A DNA stretch of 50,400 bases, taken from assembly GCA_029974035.1 (NCBI GenBank), contig JARKQG010000043.1:1-50400 (forward strand), written 5' to 3'. This document shows, in pieces, positions 31,462-40,611 of this stretch. Every line of letters begins with the position of its first letter. Positions within the stretch are counted from its first letter, which is position 1. Position numbers and translations under genes: made by a program. A model generated the notes under the pieces. That model searched no databases and had not been told where the DNA came from. It saw only the letters and a list, made by a program, of their open reading frames with translations. The DNA comes from Eubacteriales bacterium (lineage in GTDB: Bacteria; Bacillota_A; Clostridia; Christensenellales; Aristaeellaceae).

Positions 31462-33144
31462 TCAAAAAGTGGGGATGATCAGCAGGGAGTCGCATTCGCC
31501 GCCAAAGAAAACCGTCTGGCGGGCGGGTTTTGCGTCCGTCTGCACAGACCAGACCCCCGCATGGTTTGTGTGGGCCGCGTATTGCGGCCAGTCGCTGGAG
31601 GAGATGTCCAGCCGCAGCCTCGACCCCCTGTGCAACCGCCAGGCCACATCCCACGTGTTGATTTCGATTTGGGTCACCGTGCCGGGGATGAAGGCCCGGC
31701 GCCTGACGGCCCGCGCCGTCGGATAGGAGAGCGTCGCGATGCCGGAGCGGATGTTGTAGGCCTCGCCGTTTGGAAAAACCTCCATGAGCTTCGCGGTGAA
31801 CGACGTATCCTCGGCGGAGGACGAAACCGAAAGCCGCACGGAAACGGGCCCGAGGATGTCCATGTCCTCGTCCAGCGGGTCCGAAAGAAAGCTGATCACG
31901 TCCATTCGCCAGCCGGGCGGCGGCTGCAGGCGGCTGCCCGCCTCGTGAATCTGCTCCAGCACCGACTCCGCGCCGTGGGAAGGGACGGGGTCGTCCGGAT
32001 CGTAGAGGAAGGACCGGCTGCCGCAGCGCGGGACATCCCGCTCCAGCGTGCCGGAGGCCGACAGGTGGTACGCGGTTTCGCCCCGGGGCGAAAAGGGATA
32101 GCCTTCGGCGCCAAACCACCGGTCCGCGCCCGTCAGGTAGCACCGGACGCCGCCCTCCGGCGCCTTGCCCTCCACCAGAATGCGATGGAACCATTCGTAG
32201 GCGTTGCGCGCGTCGTCGTTTTCCAGGTGCTGGCAGGCCTGCCCGTCCACGCAGGGCTGAAAGCCGTGGTCCCACGCGCCGATGCGCAGAAGGCTGTGGG
32301 CCTTTGCCTGTGGCGCGAGCTCCTTCCACGTCTGAAGCGCGCTGCCCAGGTGGTGGTCGTACCAGGATTCGCCCAGGTAGACCGGCACCCGGACGCGGGC
32401 GGGGATGTCCCTGAGCAGCTTCCAGAAGCCCTCGTTCCAGTAGGCGTCGGCGCGGCTGGTGTTCGTGACCCATGCCCTGTACCAGGGCAGCGCGCCCACC
32501 CGCCAGACGTCCTCGTCCACCGAAACCTGCGGGCGGTACCTGGCGCATTCGGGGTACGACCCCGCCGGCGCCGCGCCCGCGTTGTGAAACGCCCAACTGG
32601 TGAGCACATCCTGCCGGAACAGGCCGCGCTGGTAGGCGGACACAAACCGATCGGTTCCGTAGTGGGTCAGGTACATCGTCCGGATCTTGGGGGGCGTGAT
32701 GTCCGCCACGATCCAGCCGGTGAACGCCAGATAGCTGGAGCCGTACCAGCCCGTCGGCCCGATCCAGGGCTCGGCCTCGATCCACCCGAGAAACGCGCGC
32801 CCGTCGGCGCGGTCAAAGTCGTTGGGCACCCATCGGCCCTCCGAACCTCCGGTGCCCCGGCAGAACTGGCAGATGTAGGCAAAGCCGCGGGCGGCGTAAA
32901 ACGCGCCGTGCGTCCGGTACAGGGGCTCCAGGTGCGGGTAGCAGGACCGCTGCACCACCGCCGGGAACGGGCCCTCCCCGTCCGGCCGGAACACCAGCGT
33001 GCGCAGCCGCACGCCGTCCTCCGCGGGCAGCATCCGCGTCTCCGTCCGGTACGCCCGGGCCGGCCCGGACAGCGGCAGGCGCGCGTACTGCGCGCGCAGC
33101 GCCTCCAGCGCCCGCCGGGTTGCTTCGTCCATCGGTTCAGTCAT
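31462..33144 (-). CDS. CocE/NonD-family alpha/beta hydrolase (X-Pro dipeptidyl-peptidase-like)
   Basis: 560 aa. The nucleophile motif is GSSY (Ser137) in GWYGSSYLAF, with CRGTGGSEG (95-103) upstream, typical of the S15/CocE group. A C-terminal jelly-roll domain (DILGPVSVRLSVSSSAEDT onward) is the X-Pro peptidase C-terminal fold. No signal peptide, so it acts in the cytosol on an imported ester or amide. The start ATG overlaps the stop of the small AtuA-partner gene by eight bases. It probably releases the acid that the CoA-transferase then activates; peptidase activity on imported peptides is the alternative. Confidence 0.88.
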   Translation of the reverse strand: MTEPMDEATRRALEALRAQYARLPLSGPARAYRTETRMLPAEDGVRLRTLVFRPDGEGPFPAVVQRSCYPHLEPLYRTHGAFYAARGFAYICQFCRGTGGSEGRWVPNDFDRADGRAFLGWIEAEPWIGPTGWYGSSYLAFTGWIVADITPPKIRTMYLTHYGTDRFVSAYQRGLFRQDVLTSWAFHNAGAAPAGSYPECARYRPQVSVDEDVWRVGALPWYRAWVTNTSRADAYWNEGFWKLLRDIPARVRVPVYLGESWYDHHLGSALQTWKELAPQAKAHSLLRIGAWDHGFQPCVDGQACQHLENDDARNAYEWFHRILVEGKAPEGGVRCYLTGADRWFGAEGYPFSPRGETAYHLSASGTLERDVPRCGSRSFLYDPDDPVPSHGAESVLEQIHEAGSRLQPPPGWRMDVISFLSDPLDEDMDILGPVSVRLSVSSSAEDTSFTAKLMEVFPNGEAYNIRSGIATLSYPTARAVRRRAFIPGTVTQIEINTWDVAWRLHRGSRLRLDISSSDWPQYAAHTNHAGVWSVQTDAKPARQTVFFGGECDSLLIIPTF

Positions 33145-33457
33145 CGACGCGCACCTTCATCCGGAGGAAGGCCGAGCCCATGCTCTTTCCCAGGCTGTCC
33201 AGCCGGAGCGAATGGGTCGCGCCGCCGCCCAGCGCGTGCTTCATCACAAAATTGAACCCCTGGAGCGTTTCCACCTCGTAGCGCGTGACCTCGCCCTTCA
33301 CCATGTCCCCAAAGTGCGCCTTGACCTTTTCGGGCGTGACCTCGCGCCGGATGATTTCAAAATATTCCGGCTTGCGCGCGAACACGCAGACGTTGGATGT
33401 GTCGCCCTTGTCGCCGGACCGGCCGTGGGCGATCTGATTGAGATAGACTTCCGCCAT
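33137..33457 (-). CDS. AtuA-partner small protein (AtuA-like ferredoxin-fold domain)
   Basis: 106 aa. LNQIAHGRSGDKGDTSNVCV near the N-terminus is the hallmark of the small domain found either fused to the C-terminus of AtuA (DUF1446) proteins or, as here, as a separate gene directly after atuA (12 bases downstream). Near the end, LRLDSLGKSMGSAFLRMKV is also family-typical. Its biochemical role is not known to me; it presumably forms a complex with the AtuA-like protein. Confidence 0.85.
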   Translation of the reverse strand: MAEVYLNQIAHGRSGDKGDTSNVCVFARKPEYFEIIRREVTPEKVKAHFGDMVKGEVTRYEVETLQGFNFVMKHALGGGATHSLRLDSLGKSMGSAFLRMKVRVDD

Positions 33458-33469
33458 GTTTCCGCCCTC

Positions 33470-34834
33470 CTAGACTTCCAGGATATGCGCCGTCAGTTTC
33501 ACCGCGTCGCGGGGGATCAGGGTCGGCCAAAGGCCGATGACCTCCTGCACGTGAGCCCTGCCGCCGAAGAAGCTGGCGCCCGGCGGGCCGTTGAGCTGCA
33601 GCGGCGCGACCTCCGGGATGATCTTCTGCGCTTCCTGTTCGGTCAGCGTGCGGATGGCGATGCGCAGCACCACCTCGTTGGCGTCCCGGACCTTTTCGGC
33701 GCTCATGTCTGCGACGCCGAGGTGCAGCGCGTTGAGGCCGATGTAGTCGATCCGGATCTCCTCCGCGCGAAGGCCCCTGCGCTTCATCTTCTTCATCAGA
33801 ATGTCCGCGGCGTACTGCGCCTTTTCGTAGGCGTCGGGCCAGGCGAAGCTGAGCATGGCCTGCACCTTGTAGCCCGCGTGGTAGCCCATCGACACCTTGA
33901 GCGTATCGGGGCGGGGCTTGCCCCTGACGCCGCCCACCCGCACCCGGTCCGCCCCGGCCTGGGTCAGCGTCGCGCGGCTCACGTCCACGTTCACGTCGGG
34001 GGTGATGTAGTTGGCCGGGTCGTGCACCTCGTAGAGGAACTGCTCCTTGACGGACTGTTCCGAAATGAGCCCGCCGCAGTCCGGCGCCTTGGTGATCACA
34101 AAGTCGTCCTCCGACACCTCCGCGATGGGGAAGCCCAGCTCGTCCATCCGGGGCACGTCGCGCCAGCCGTAGTCAAAGTTTCCGCCGGCGCCCTGCCCGC
34201 CGCACTCCAGCAGGTGGCCCGCCATGATGCCGCGGGCCAGGTTGTCCCAGTCGTTCGGCGCAATGCCCAGCTCCCGCATGACGGGCGCGAGAAACAGCGC
34301 GGAATCGGTGGAGCGGCCGGTCACAACCCAGTCCGCCCCCATCTCCAGGCAGCTTAGCGTGGGCTCGTGGCCAAAGTACACGTTGGCGTTGAACACCCGG
34401 TCCTTGACCTCGGCAAAATCGCCGACATCGTCCATGTTTTCAAATTGGATGCCCTCGGCCATGAGCCGCGGAATCTGATCGGAGATCTCGTCGCCCAGCA
34501 CGTAGCCGATTTTGAGCCCCTTCATCCCCTCCGCCTCGGCGATGTCCTTCAGCGCGGAAACCATGCCCTCGATGTTCATGCCGCCCGCGTTGGTCAGAAT
34601 GCGGATGCCGCGGTCAAAGGCCGTCTTCCCGCAGGCCCTGACGAGCCCCAGAAAGTCCCTGGCGTAGCCGGCGGCGGGGTTTTTGATTTTCTGGCGCGCC
34701 ATGATGGACAGCGTCAGCTCCGCGAGGTAGTCGCAGGCCATGTAGCCGATGTCGCTGTGGCGCACCATGTGGATGGCGGCGTCGTTGGAATCTCCCCAGA
34801 AGCCCTGGCCGCCGCCGATGACGACTTTTTTCAT
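33470..34834 (-). CDS. AtuA-family (DUF1446) protein
   Basis: 454 aa. KVVIGGGQGFWGDS at the N-terminus, then YMACDYLAELTLSIM, ILTNAGGMN and VVTGRSTDSALFLAP are DUF1446/AtuA blocks. AtuA is required for acyclic terpene (citronellol/geraniol) use in Pseudomonas; the reaction is unclear. Many clostridial homologues sit with CoA-transferases and ABC importers, as here. ATG at 34834 follows ATAGGAGG. It is the first catabolic gene after the importer, 9 bases from oppF. Actual terpene use is not supported by anything else in the window. Confidence 0.88.
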   Translation of the reverse strand: MKKVVIGGGQGFWGDSNDAAIHMVRHSDIGYMACDYLAELTLSIMARQKIKNPAAGYARDFLGLVRACGKTAFDRGIRILTNAGGMNIEGMVSALKDIAEAEGMKGLKIGYVLGDEISDQIPRLMAEGIQFENMDDVGDFAEVKDRVFNANVYFGHEPTLSCLEMGADWVVTGRSTDSALFLAPVMRELGIAPNDWDNLARGIMAGHLLECGGQGAGGNFDYGWRDVPRMDELGFPIAEVSEDDFVITKAPDCGGLISEQSVKEQFLYEVHDPANYITPDVNVDVSRATLTQAGADRVRVGGVRGKPRPDTLKVSMGYHAGYKVQAMLSFAWPDAYEKAQYAADILMKKMKRRGLRAEEIRIDYIGLNALHLGVADMSAEKVRDANEVVLRIAIRTLTEQEAQKIIPEVAPLQLNGPPGASFFGGRAHVQEVIGLWPTLIPRDAVKLTAHILEV

Positions 34835-34843
34835 TTGGTCCTC

Positions 34844-35797
34844 CTATTCGTATAGCGTGCAGGCGACAAAGTGTCCCGGCGCGATTTCCTTCATTGGGAT
34901 GTCCCGGCCCCTGCACTTCTCCGTCGCCTTCGGGCAGCGGGGCGCAAAGCGGCATCCGGGCTTGGGTTCGATGGGGCTGGACAATTCGCCGCGCATGATC
35001 TTGGTCGCCATCTTGCGGCCCCGGAGGCTGGGCTCCGGAATCGCGTCCAGAAGCCCCTGCGTATACGGGTGCATCGGGTTTTTGAAGAGGTCGCGCGTGT
35101 CGTCATACTCGACGCACTGGCCCAGGTACATCACCGCGATTTCATGGCTGATGTGCTTGACCACGCTCAGGTCGTGGGTGATGAACATGTAGGTCAGGCC
35201 CTTGTCGTCCTGCAGGTCCATCAGAAGGTTCAGAATCTGCGCCTGGATGGACACATCCAGCGCCGAAACCGGCTCGTCGCACACGATGAAGTCCGGGTTC
35301 AGCGACAGCGCGCGGGCGATGCCGATGCGCTGCCGCCTGCCGCCGTCCAGTTCGTGGGGATAGCTGTCGGCGTAGCGCTCGGCGAGGCCGACCGTCCGCA
35401 TCAGTTCGTGAATGCGCGCCTCATACGCCCGCTTGTCCGGGCAGACGCCGTAGATGCGGATGGGCTCCCCGATCAGGTCCTCGACGGAGCGCCGGGGGTC
35501 CAGCGAGGACAGCGGGTCCTGAAAGATCAGCTGCATGCGGCGGCGCACCTCGTGCAGCTTTTTGTCGTCAAAGCTGACGATGTCCTCGCCGTCGAACAGG
35601 ATCTGTCCGGAGGTGGCGTCGATCAGCCGCAGGATCATGCGCCCCAGCGTGGTTTTTCCGCAGCCGGATTCGCCCACGACGCCCAGCGTCATGCCCCGGC
35701 GGATCTTGAAGCTGACGCCGTCCACGGCGTGCAGCATGCCCTTGGGGGTTTTGAAATACTTTTTGAGGTCCTTGACCTCCACCAACACGTCGCTCAT
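34844..35797 (-). CDS. Oligopeptide-type ABC importer ATPase, OppF/DppF-like
   Basis: 317 aa. Walker A GESGCGKTTL, Walker B VCDEPVSALD, and the C-terminal Cys-containing region GCRFAPRCPKAT that holds a cluster in Opp/Dpp ATPases. The signature reads ELDGGRRQR in place of LSGGQ, a variant I associate with clostridial OppF-like proteins. ATG at 35797 with GGGGAGGA upstream, overlapping the TGA of oppD (ATGA). The frame is open upstream to 35923 but that would overlap oppD. It works with the neighbouring OppD-like ATPase. Confidence 0.92.
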   Translation of the reverse strand: MSDVLVEVKDLKKYFKTPKGMLHAVDGVSFKIRRGMTLGVVGESGCGKTTLGRMILRLIDATSGQILFDGEDIVSFDDKKLHEVRRRMQLIFQDPLSSLDPRRSVEDLIGEPIRIYGVCPDKRAYEARIHELMRTVGLAERYADSYPHELDGGRRQRIGIARALSLNPDFIVCDEPVSALDVSIQAQILNLLMDLQDDKGLTYMFITHDLSVVKHISHEIAVMYLGQCVEYDDTRDLFKNPMHPYTQGLLDAIPEPSLRGRKMATKIMRGELSSPIEPKPGCRFAPRCPKATEKCRGRDIPMKEIAPGHFVACTLYE

Positions 35798-36777
35798 ACC
35801 CGGTCCTCCCCGACGTTTTCGAACAGGTGGCATTTGATGCAGTGCGAGGGGCTGACTTCGCGCATTTTCGGCGCGACGCGGCACGCGTCCATCGCAAACT
35901 TGCAGCGGGGCGCAAAGCGGCATCCGGTCATCTTCTCGGTGGGGTCGGGCATCAGCCCGTCAATGGATTCCAGCCGCCGGGTTTCCACCTCCAGCTTGGG
36001 AATGGCGTTGAGAAGGCCCGACGTATACGGATGCCACGCGTCGCCCTCAAAGATGTCCCGGGCCGATCCGGTTTCGATGATCTCCCCGGCGTACATCACC
36101 GCCACCTTGTCGCAGGTCTGGGCGACCACGCCCAAATCGTGGGTGATCAGGATCATCGCGGTGTTCAGCCGCTGCTTAAGCTCGTTGATCATCGCCAGCA
36201 TCTGCGCCTGGATCGTCACGTCCAGCGCGGTGGTCGGCTCGTCCGCCAAAATGAGCTTGGGCTCGCACACCAGCGCGATGGCGATCACGATGCGCTGCTT
36301 CATGCCGCCGGAGAACTGATGCGGGTATTCCGACTTCCGGTAGGCGGGGATGCCCACCATCTCCATGATGCCGTCCACGGTCTTGTCCAGCTCCGCGCGG
36401 CTCAGGTTTCTTTTGTGGATTTTGAGCACCTCGAGGATCTGGTCGCCGACGGTCATCACCGGATTGAGGCTGGACATGGGGTCCTGGAAGATCATCGAAA
36501 CCGTGTTCCCGCGGTGGGTGCGCATTTCCTTTTCCGAGATGGCCATCACGTCCACGCCGTCCAGCAGTATTTTCCCGCCGGTTACAAAACCGATCCGCGC
36601 GGGCAGTATCCGCATGATGCTCATGGCCGTGGTGGTTTTTCCGGCGCCGGTCTCGCCCACCAGGCCCATCGTCTCGCCGTACCCCAGGCTCAGGCTCAGC
36701 CCGTTGACCGCGTAGACGACGTCGCCTTCGGTGCGGTATTCGACTTTCAGATCGCGAATGTCCAAGAGATTGTCCAT
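35794..36777 (-). CDS. Oligopeptide-type ABC importer ATPase, OppD/DppD-like
   Basis: 327 aa. Walker A GETGAGKTTT, signature FSGGMKQR, Walker B LADEPTTALD, and C-terminal GCRFAPRCKFAMDAC. The ATG at 36777 is chosen because AAAGG lies about ten bases upstream; the ATG at 36786 overlaps that site. It pairs with OppF to power the OppB/OppC-like channel encoded upstream. Confidence 0.93.
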   Translation of the reverse strand: MDNLLDIRDLKVEYRTEGDVVYAVNGLSLSLGYGETMGLVGETGAGKTTTAMSIMRILPARIGFVTGGKILLDGVDVMAISEKEMRTHRGNTVSMIFQDPMSSLNPVMTVGDQILEVLKIHKRNLSRAELDKTVDGIMEMVGIPAYRKSEYPHQFSGGMKQRIVIAIALVCEPKLILADEPTTALDVTIQAQMLAMINELKQRLNTAMILITHDLGVVAQTCDKVAVMYAGEIIETGSARDIFEGDAWHPYTSGLLNAIPKLEVETRRLESIDGLMPDPTEKMTGCRFAPRCKFAMDACRVAPKMREVSPSHCIKCHLFENVGEDRV

Positions 36778-36804
36778 GGCGCGCATCCTTTCCGATCGTA
36801 TTGG

Positions 36805-37692
36805 TTACAGCGCGCCGCGCAGGCGCGGGTCCAGCGCATCCCGAAGCGCGTCGCCGACCATGTTGAAGCACAGCACGATGACCACGATGAACACGCCCGG
36901 CGCAATGGCGATGACCGGCAGCATCTTCAGGTAGTTGTAGCCGTCGCTGACCATGCCGCCCCAGGACGCGGTGGGCGGGTTGATGCCCAGGCCCAGGAAG
37001 CTGAGCGCCGCCTCGTTGAGGATCGCGGTGCCCAGGTTCATCGTCATCAGCACGATGTTGGGGGACACGCAGTTGGGGAAGATGTGGTACAGCGCGTTTT
37101 TCAGCTTCGACGCGCCGGAGATCGTGCCCGCGGTTACATAATCCATCTGTTTTACGGTCAACACCTGGCCTCTTGTCAGGCGCGTGTAACTCGGGATCAT
37201 GCTCAGCCCCACCGCCAGCGTCACGTTGAACAGCCCTTTGCCCAGGATGCTGCCCAGAAACAGCGCCAGGATGATCATCGGCACGGACATCATCGCGTCC
37301 ATGATGCGCATGATCACGCTGTCCACCACGCCGCCCACCGTGCCGGCGATCAACCCCAGAACCATGCCGATGGAACCGGCGATCGCCACCGCGGAAAGGC
37401 CGACGATCAGCGATACCCGGGTGCCGTAGATGATGCGGGAGAACACGTCCCGCCCCATTGAATCGGTGCCCAGAAGGTGCTCCCAGGACATGGGCTTGAG
37501 CATGTTGCGCAGGTCCTGCTTATAGGGATCGTAGGGCGCGATGACGGGCGCGAAGATCGCCGCCAGCACCATGAGGATCAAAAACACCAGGCAAATCACA
37601 ATGGCCTTTCTGGCGAGGAACACCCGGAAAAACCTCGCGCGGCGCTTCGCCCGGCCGGTTTTCTTCTTCCTGTCTTTCGATTCGGTAGGCAT
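36805..37692 (-). CDS. Oligopeptide-type ABC importer permease, OppC/DppC-like
   Basis: 295 aa. A basic N-terminus, one membrane segment (VICLVFLILMVLAAIFAPVI), then the BPD_transp_1 domain with GTDSMGRDVFSRIIYGTR and the EAA loop EAALSFLGLGINPP. ATG at 37692 follows GAGGAG by seven bases; the upstream open frame to 37731 overlaps that ribosome site. Confidence 0.92.
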   Translation of the reverse strand: MPTESKDRKKKTGRAKRRARFFRVFLARKAIVICLVFLILMVLAAIFAPVIAPYDPYKQDLRNMLKPMSWEHLLGTDSMGRDVFSRIIYGTRVSLIVGLSAVAIAGSIGMVLGLIAGTVGGVVDSVIMRIMDAMMSVPMIILALFLGSILGKGLFNVTLAVGLSMIPSYTRLTRGQVLTVKQMDYVTAGTISGASKLKNALYHIFPNCVSPNIVLMTMNLGTAILNEAALSFLGLGINPPTASWGGMVSDGYNYLKMLPVIAIAPGVFIVVIVLCFNMVGDALRDALDPRLRGAL

Positions 37693-37736
37693 GTTTACGC
37701 TCCTCATATTCAAGAAGAAATCTCGCTCCACCGGGC

Positions 37737-38690
37737 CTATTGATCCCGGATGCGCGGGTCAATCACGCCGTAGAGCAGGTCGACCGCCAGGTTGCACAGC
37801 GCCACGGCCACCGCGATCAGGAACACGCCGTTTTCCACGACCATGTAGTCCTTGCCCTTGATGGCCGTAATCATCAGATTGCCCATGCCGGGGATGACGA
37901 AGATCGACTCGATCAGGACCGTTCCGCCGATCATGCCCCCCAGCTGGATGCCCATGATGGTGACGATGGGGATCAGCGCGTTCCGGAGCTGGTGCTTGAG
38001 GATGGTGGCCCACCTGCCCAGCCCCTTGGCCTGCGCGGTGCGCACGTAGTCCTGCCGGATGACCTCCAGCATCGCCGAGCGCGTCTGCCGGGCAAACTGC
38101 GCCAGCGGGCCCAGCGCCAGGATGGACACCGGCATCACCAGGTGGCGGATGCATTCGCCCAGGTTTTCCGAGGGGCTCACAAACCCCTGCACCGGCAAAA
38201 CGCCCAGCCGGAGCGCAAACAGCAGAATGCAGATAATGCCCACCCAAAACAGCGGCATCGCCATGCCGATGTTGGCGAAGATGGAGATGATGGAATCCAC
38301 AATGCCGCCCCGGTTGAGCGCGGCGATCACACCGAAGGCGACGCCCAGGATCACCGCCAGCACAAAGGCGGGCAGCACGACCATCAGCGTCGTGTTCAGC
38401 CGGTCAAAGATGATGCCGGAGATCTCCTGCTGGAACAGAACGCTCCGCCCCATTTCGCCCTGAAACAGCCCCAGCACCCACTTGCCGTACTGCACCAGCA
38501 CGGGCTTGTCATACCCGAACAGCTGCGTGTAGTGCTGAATCTGCTCCGGGGTGGCGTTGGACCCCAGGAAGTTGACGATCGGATCCCCCGGCACCAGCTG
38601 CATCAGCAGAAACACCATCAGCGTCACGATGAACAGCACGATCACCGTCTGGCCGATGCGCCGGGCCAGCATTATAGACAGCTTCTTCAT
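37737..38690 (-). CDS. Oligopeptide-type ABC importer permease, OppB/DppB-like
   Basis: 317 aa with six membrane segments. The N-terminal RRIGQTVIVLFIVTLMVFLLM segment, GDPIVNFLG, and the EAA loop DYVRTAQAKGLG are typical of OppB. A GC-rich hairpin (38733-38781) separates it from the binding-protein gene, which is often expressed more than its permeases. Confidence 0.92.
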   Translation of the reverse strand: MKKLSIMLARRIGQTVIVLFIVTLMVFLLMQLVPGDPIVNFLGSNATPEQIQHYTQLFGYDKPVLVQYGKWVLGLFQGEMGRSVLFQQEISGIIFDRLNTTLMVVLPAFVLAVILGVAFGVIAALNRGGIVDSIISIFANIGMAMPLFWVGIICILLFALRLGVLPVQGFVSPSENLGECIRHLVMPVSILALGPLAQFARQTRSAMLEVIRQDYVRTAQAKGLGRWATILKHQLRNALIPIVTIMGIQLGGMIGGTVLIESIFVIPGMGNLMITAIKGKDYMVVENGVFLIAVAVALCNLAVDLLYGVIDPRIRDQ

Positions 38691-38732
38691 AGCGTATCCG
38701 TTCTCCCGTCCTTGCGGATCGATGGATAAGAG

Positions 38733-38781
38733 GGGAGCCGGCAGGCCCTCGCCCGATTGCGAAGGGGCGCTGACGGCTCCC
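38733..38781 (-). other. Hairpin between binding-protein and permease genes
   Basis: GGGAGCCG at 38733-38740 pairs with CGGCTCCC at 38774-38781, enclosing further GC-rich pairing. It lies 27 bases after the binding-protein stop (minus strand), with no long T run, so it is more likely a 3'-end stabiliser or partial terminator than a full stop. Confidence 0.6.
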
Positions 38782-38807
38782 GTCCGCGGTCAAATAACCC
38801 CCGGGGC

Positions 38808-40346
38808 TTACTTGTTCAGCCAGATGTTCTCGGGCGACCAGGCCCCCACGTGATCGACGCTGCGGTTGTCATCCATCACATAGTCGTACTTGAAGATCGG
38901 CTCGCGCTGGATGAACAGCGGCTTGCCAAAGAGCGCCAGATCGTCATAGATCAGCACCTGCATCTGATGCTCGAGCTCGACCTTCTCCTCGTTGGTGGGC
39001 GCGGTGCGAATCTTCTCGAGCAGCGCCATCGCCTCGTCCGGATGCTGGATGCCGGCGGCGTAGAAGGGAGCGTCCTTGTCCAGGTGGCGGCCCATGTACA
39101 GGCCCAGATCGGGCGAGATCGAGTGGAAGTGGCCCATGACGCCCTTCCAGGTGCCGGTGGAGTACAGGCTGACCTGCGTGCTTTCGTCGATCAGGTTGAC
39201 GTTGGCGCGGATGCCGACCTCGTTGAGCATGTTGGCGGCGGCGGTGAACATGTCCTTGTTGCCCGCGTCGGTGTAAAGGGTGGTGTCAATTCCGTTGGGG
39301 TAGCCCGCCTCGGCCAATAGCGCCTTGGCCTTCTCCGGGTCGTAGGGGTAGCCCTTGACGTCCGGGTTATAGGTCACCGCGCCGGGCGCGGCCCACTGGT
39401 TGGTGGTGTCCAGCATGCCGTAGCCAAAGGCCTCCACCAGCAGGTCCGCGTCGATGGCGTAGCACATCGCCTGGCGCACCTTGACGTCGGCAAACGGGGA
39501 CTCGGGATCGGAACTGTTGGGGATCAGGCCGGTGCCCACCAGGCCCACGCCCGACTTGTTGCCCTCCATCACGTACTTGTCCGCTTCGATCAGTTCCTGT
39601 GCAACGGTCAGGTTGTTCATCAGGATGATGTCGTACTCGCCCGCCTGGAACGCGGAGGAGCGGGTGGTGGGCTCATCCACAATGTACATTTCGATGCCGT
39701 CCAGGTAGGGCTTGCCCTCCTGCCAGTAGTTCTCGTTCTTGGCGTACTTGATGTAGACGCCGGGCTTGAATTCGGCCACCTGGAAAGCGCCGGTGCCGCA
39801 GGAGGTCACGCGCAGCGCGTCCACATCCTCCAGCGCCTTGGGCGACATATAATATACGAAGAAACCCACGGACTCCAGCGTGGAGGAGTTCCAGCTCTTG
39901 AGCACCATTTTGAGGGTGTAGTCGTCCAGGATTTCGCAGCTGGCAACGTTTGCGGTTTCGTTGCGGTTGCAGGCCTGGTATTCTTCGATGTTGCGCTTCA
40001 CGGCCTCGGCGTTGAAGTCCGTCCCGTCGGCGAACTTCACGCCCTGGCGGAGCGTCCAAGTGATGCTGGGCTCCGCGGCGTCGGTGGTCCACGAGGTGGC
40101 CAGCTTGGGGATGATGTTGCCCGCTTCGTCGTAATAAGTCAGCGACTCATAGGCGACGGTCAGGTACACCAGCGAGGCGTTGTTCGTGCACTCGGGGGTG
40201 TAGCCGGGGGTGGAGACGGTGCTGTGGCTGGCGTAGCGCAGCACGCCGCCGGTCTTTTTCTCGGTCGCCGATTCTGCGAACGCGCTCATCGACAGTACCA
40301 GCGCCATTGCCAGTACGAGGCAGAGAATTCTCGGGATCCTCTTCAT
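38808..40346 (-). CDS. Solute-binding protein, SBP_bac_5 (Opp/Dpp type)
   Basis: 512 aa. A Sec signal peptide ending SMSAFA-ES (about residue 24) has no lipobox cysteine. The mature protein matches extracellular solute-binding family 5: ITWTLRQGVKFADGTDFNAE (near 95-115), GTGAFQVAEFKPGVYIKY, and a C-terminal PENIWLNK. It starts the ten-gene operon (SBP, OppB, C, D, F, AtuA, partner, hydrolase, CoA-transferase, thiolase). The family takes peptides but also nickel, sugars and esterified acids. Given the catabolic genes, a non-peptide or acylated ligand is plausible. The absence of a lipid anchor is odd for a single-membrane bacterium. Confidence 0.92.
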   Translation of the reverse strand: MKRIPRILCLVLAMALVLSMSAFAESATEKKTGGVLRYASHSTVSTPGYTPECTNNASLVYLTVAYESLTYYDEAGNIIPKLATSWTTDAAEPSITWTLRQGVKFADGTDFNAEAVKRNIEEYQACNRNETANVASCEILDDYTLKMVLKSWNSSTLESVGFFVYYMSPKALEDVDALRVTSCGTGAFQVAEFKPGVYIKYAKNENYWQEGKPYLDGIEMYIVDEPTTRSSAFQAGEYDIILMNNLTVAQELIEADKYVMEGNKSGVGLVGTGLIPNSSDPESPFADVKVRQAMCYAIDADLLVEAFGYGMLDTTNQWAAPGAVTYNPDVKGYPYDPEKAKALLAEAGYPNGIDTTLYTDAGNKDMFTAAANMLNEVGIRANVNLIDESTQVSLYSTGTWKGVMGHFHSISPDLGLYMGRHLDKDAPFYAAGIQHPDEAMALLEKIRTAPTNEEKVELEHQMQVLIYDDLALFGKPLFIQREPIFKYDYVMDDNRSVDHVGAWSPENIWLNK

Positions 40347-40401
40347 TCCATTGTCCTCCTCTATGTGCTGCTCCGGACCGATGCCCGAAAATTAATTATA
40401 T

Positions 40402-40417
40402 CGTTTTACGTAAATCG
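40402..40417. promoter_or_regulatory. Candidate LacI-type operator
   Basis: CGTTTTACGTAAATCG, a 16-base near-perfect palindrome (one mismatched pair) centred on CG as LacI-family sites are. It sits about 18-33 bases downstream of the -10 of the ten-gene operon, a roadblock position. The LacI gene at 27907-28920 is the nearest candidate regulator. Confidence 0.5.
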
Positions 40418-40434
40418 TTATACTCAGTGCACAT

Positions 40435-40464
40435 ATTATACTTCCGCTCATGTTCTTTTGTCAA
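40435..40464 (-). promoter_or_regulatory. Promoter of the ten-gene uptake/catabolic operon
   Basis: Minus strand: TTGACA (40464-40459), 18 bases, TATAAT (40440-40435), consensus hexamers. The leader to the ATG at 40346 is about 80 bases and includes the CG-centred palindrome. Confidence 0.8.
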
Positions 40465-40611
40465 TCGTGCAAATTATTCAATATGAATCTAAAAGATTAT
40501 GCTTAATCGCCCTATCTATTGTTGGCCGGTTGTCCTGGCGTTTTCCGGGGCCGCGCCGCGCCGGCCCGGAAACCCGCCCGAAAACGGTTTTGCGGAAGGC
40601 CGCCGGTGCGC

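Noticed and set aside
31448..33255. Long open frames overlapping the CocE-like hydrolase on both strands
   Set aside because: The frame at 31462-33144 carries the catalytic motifs; the others are shifted or antisense copies of the same DNA.
35827..37461. Plus-strand open frame opposite oppC/oppD
   Set aside because: Antisense to two importer genes with complete motifs; no ribosome site or family resemblance.
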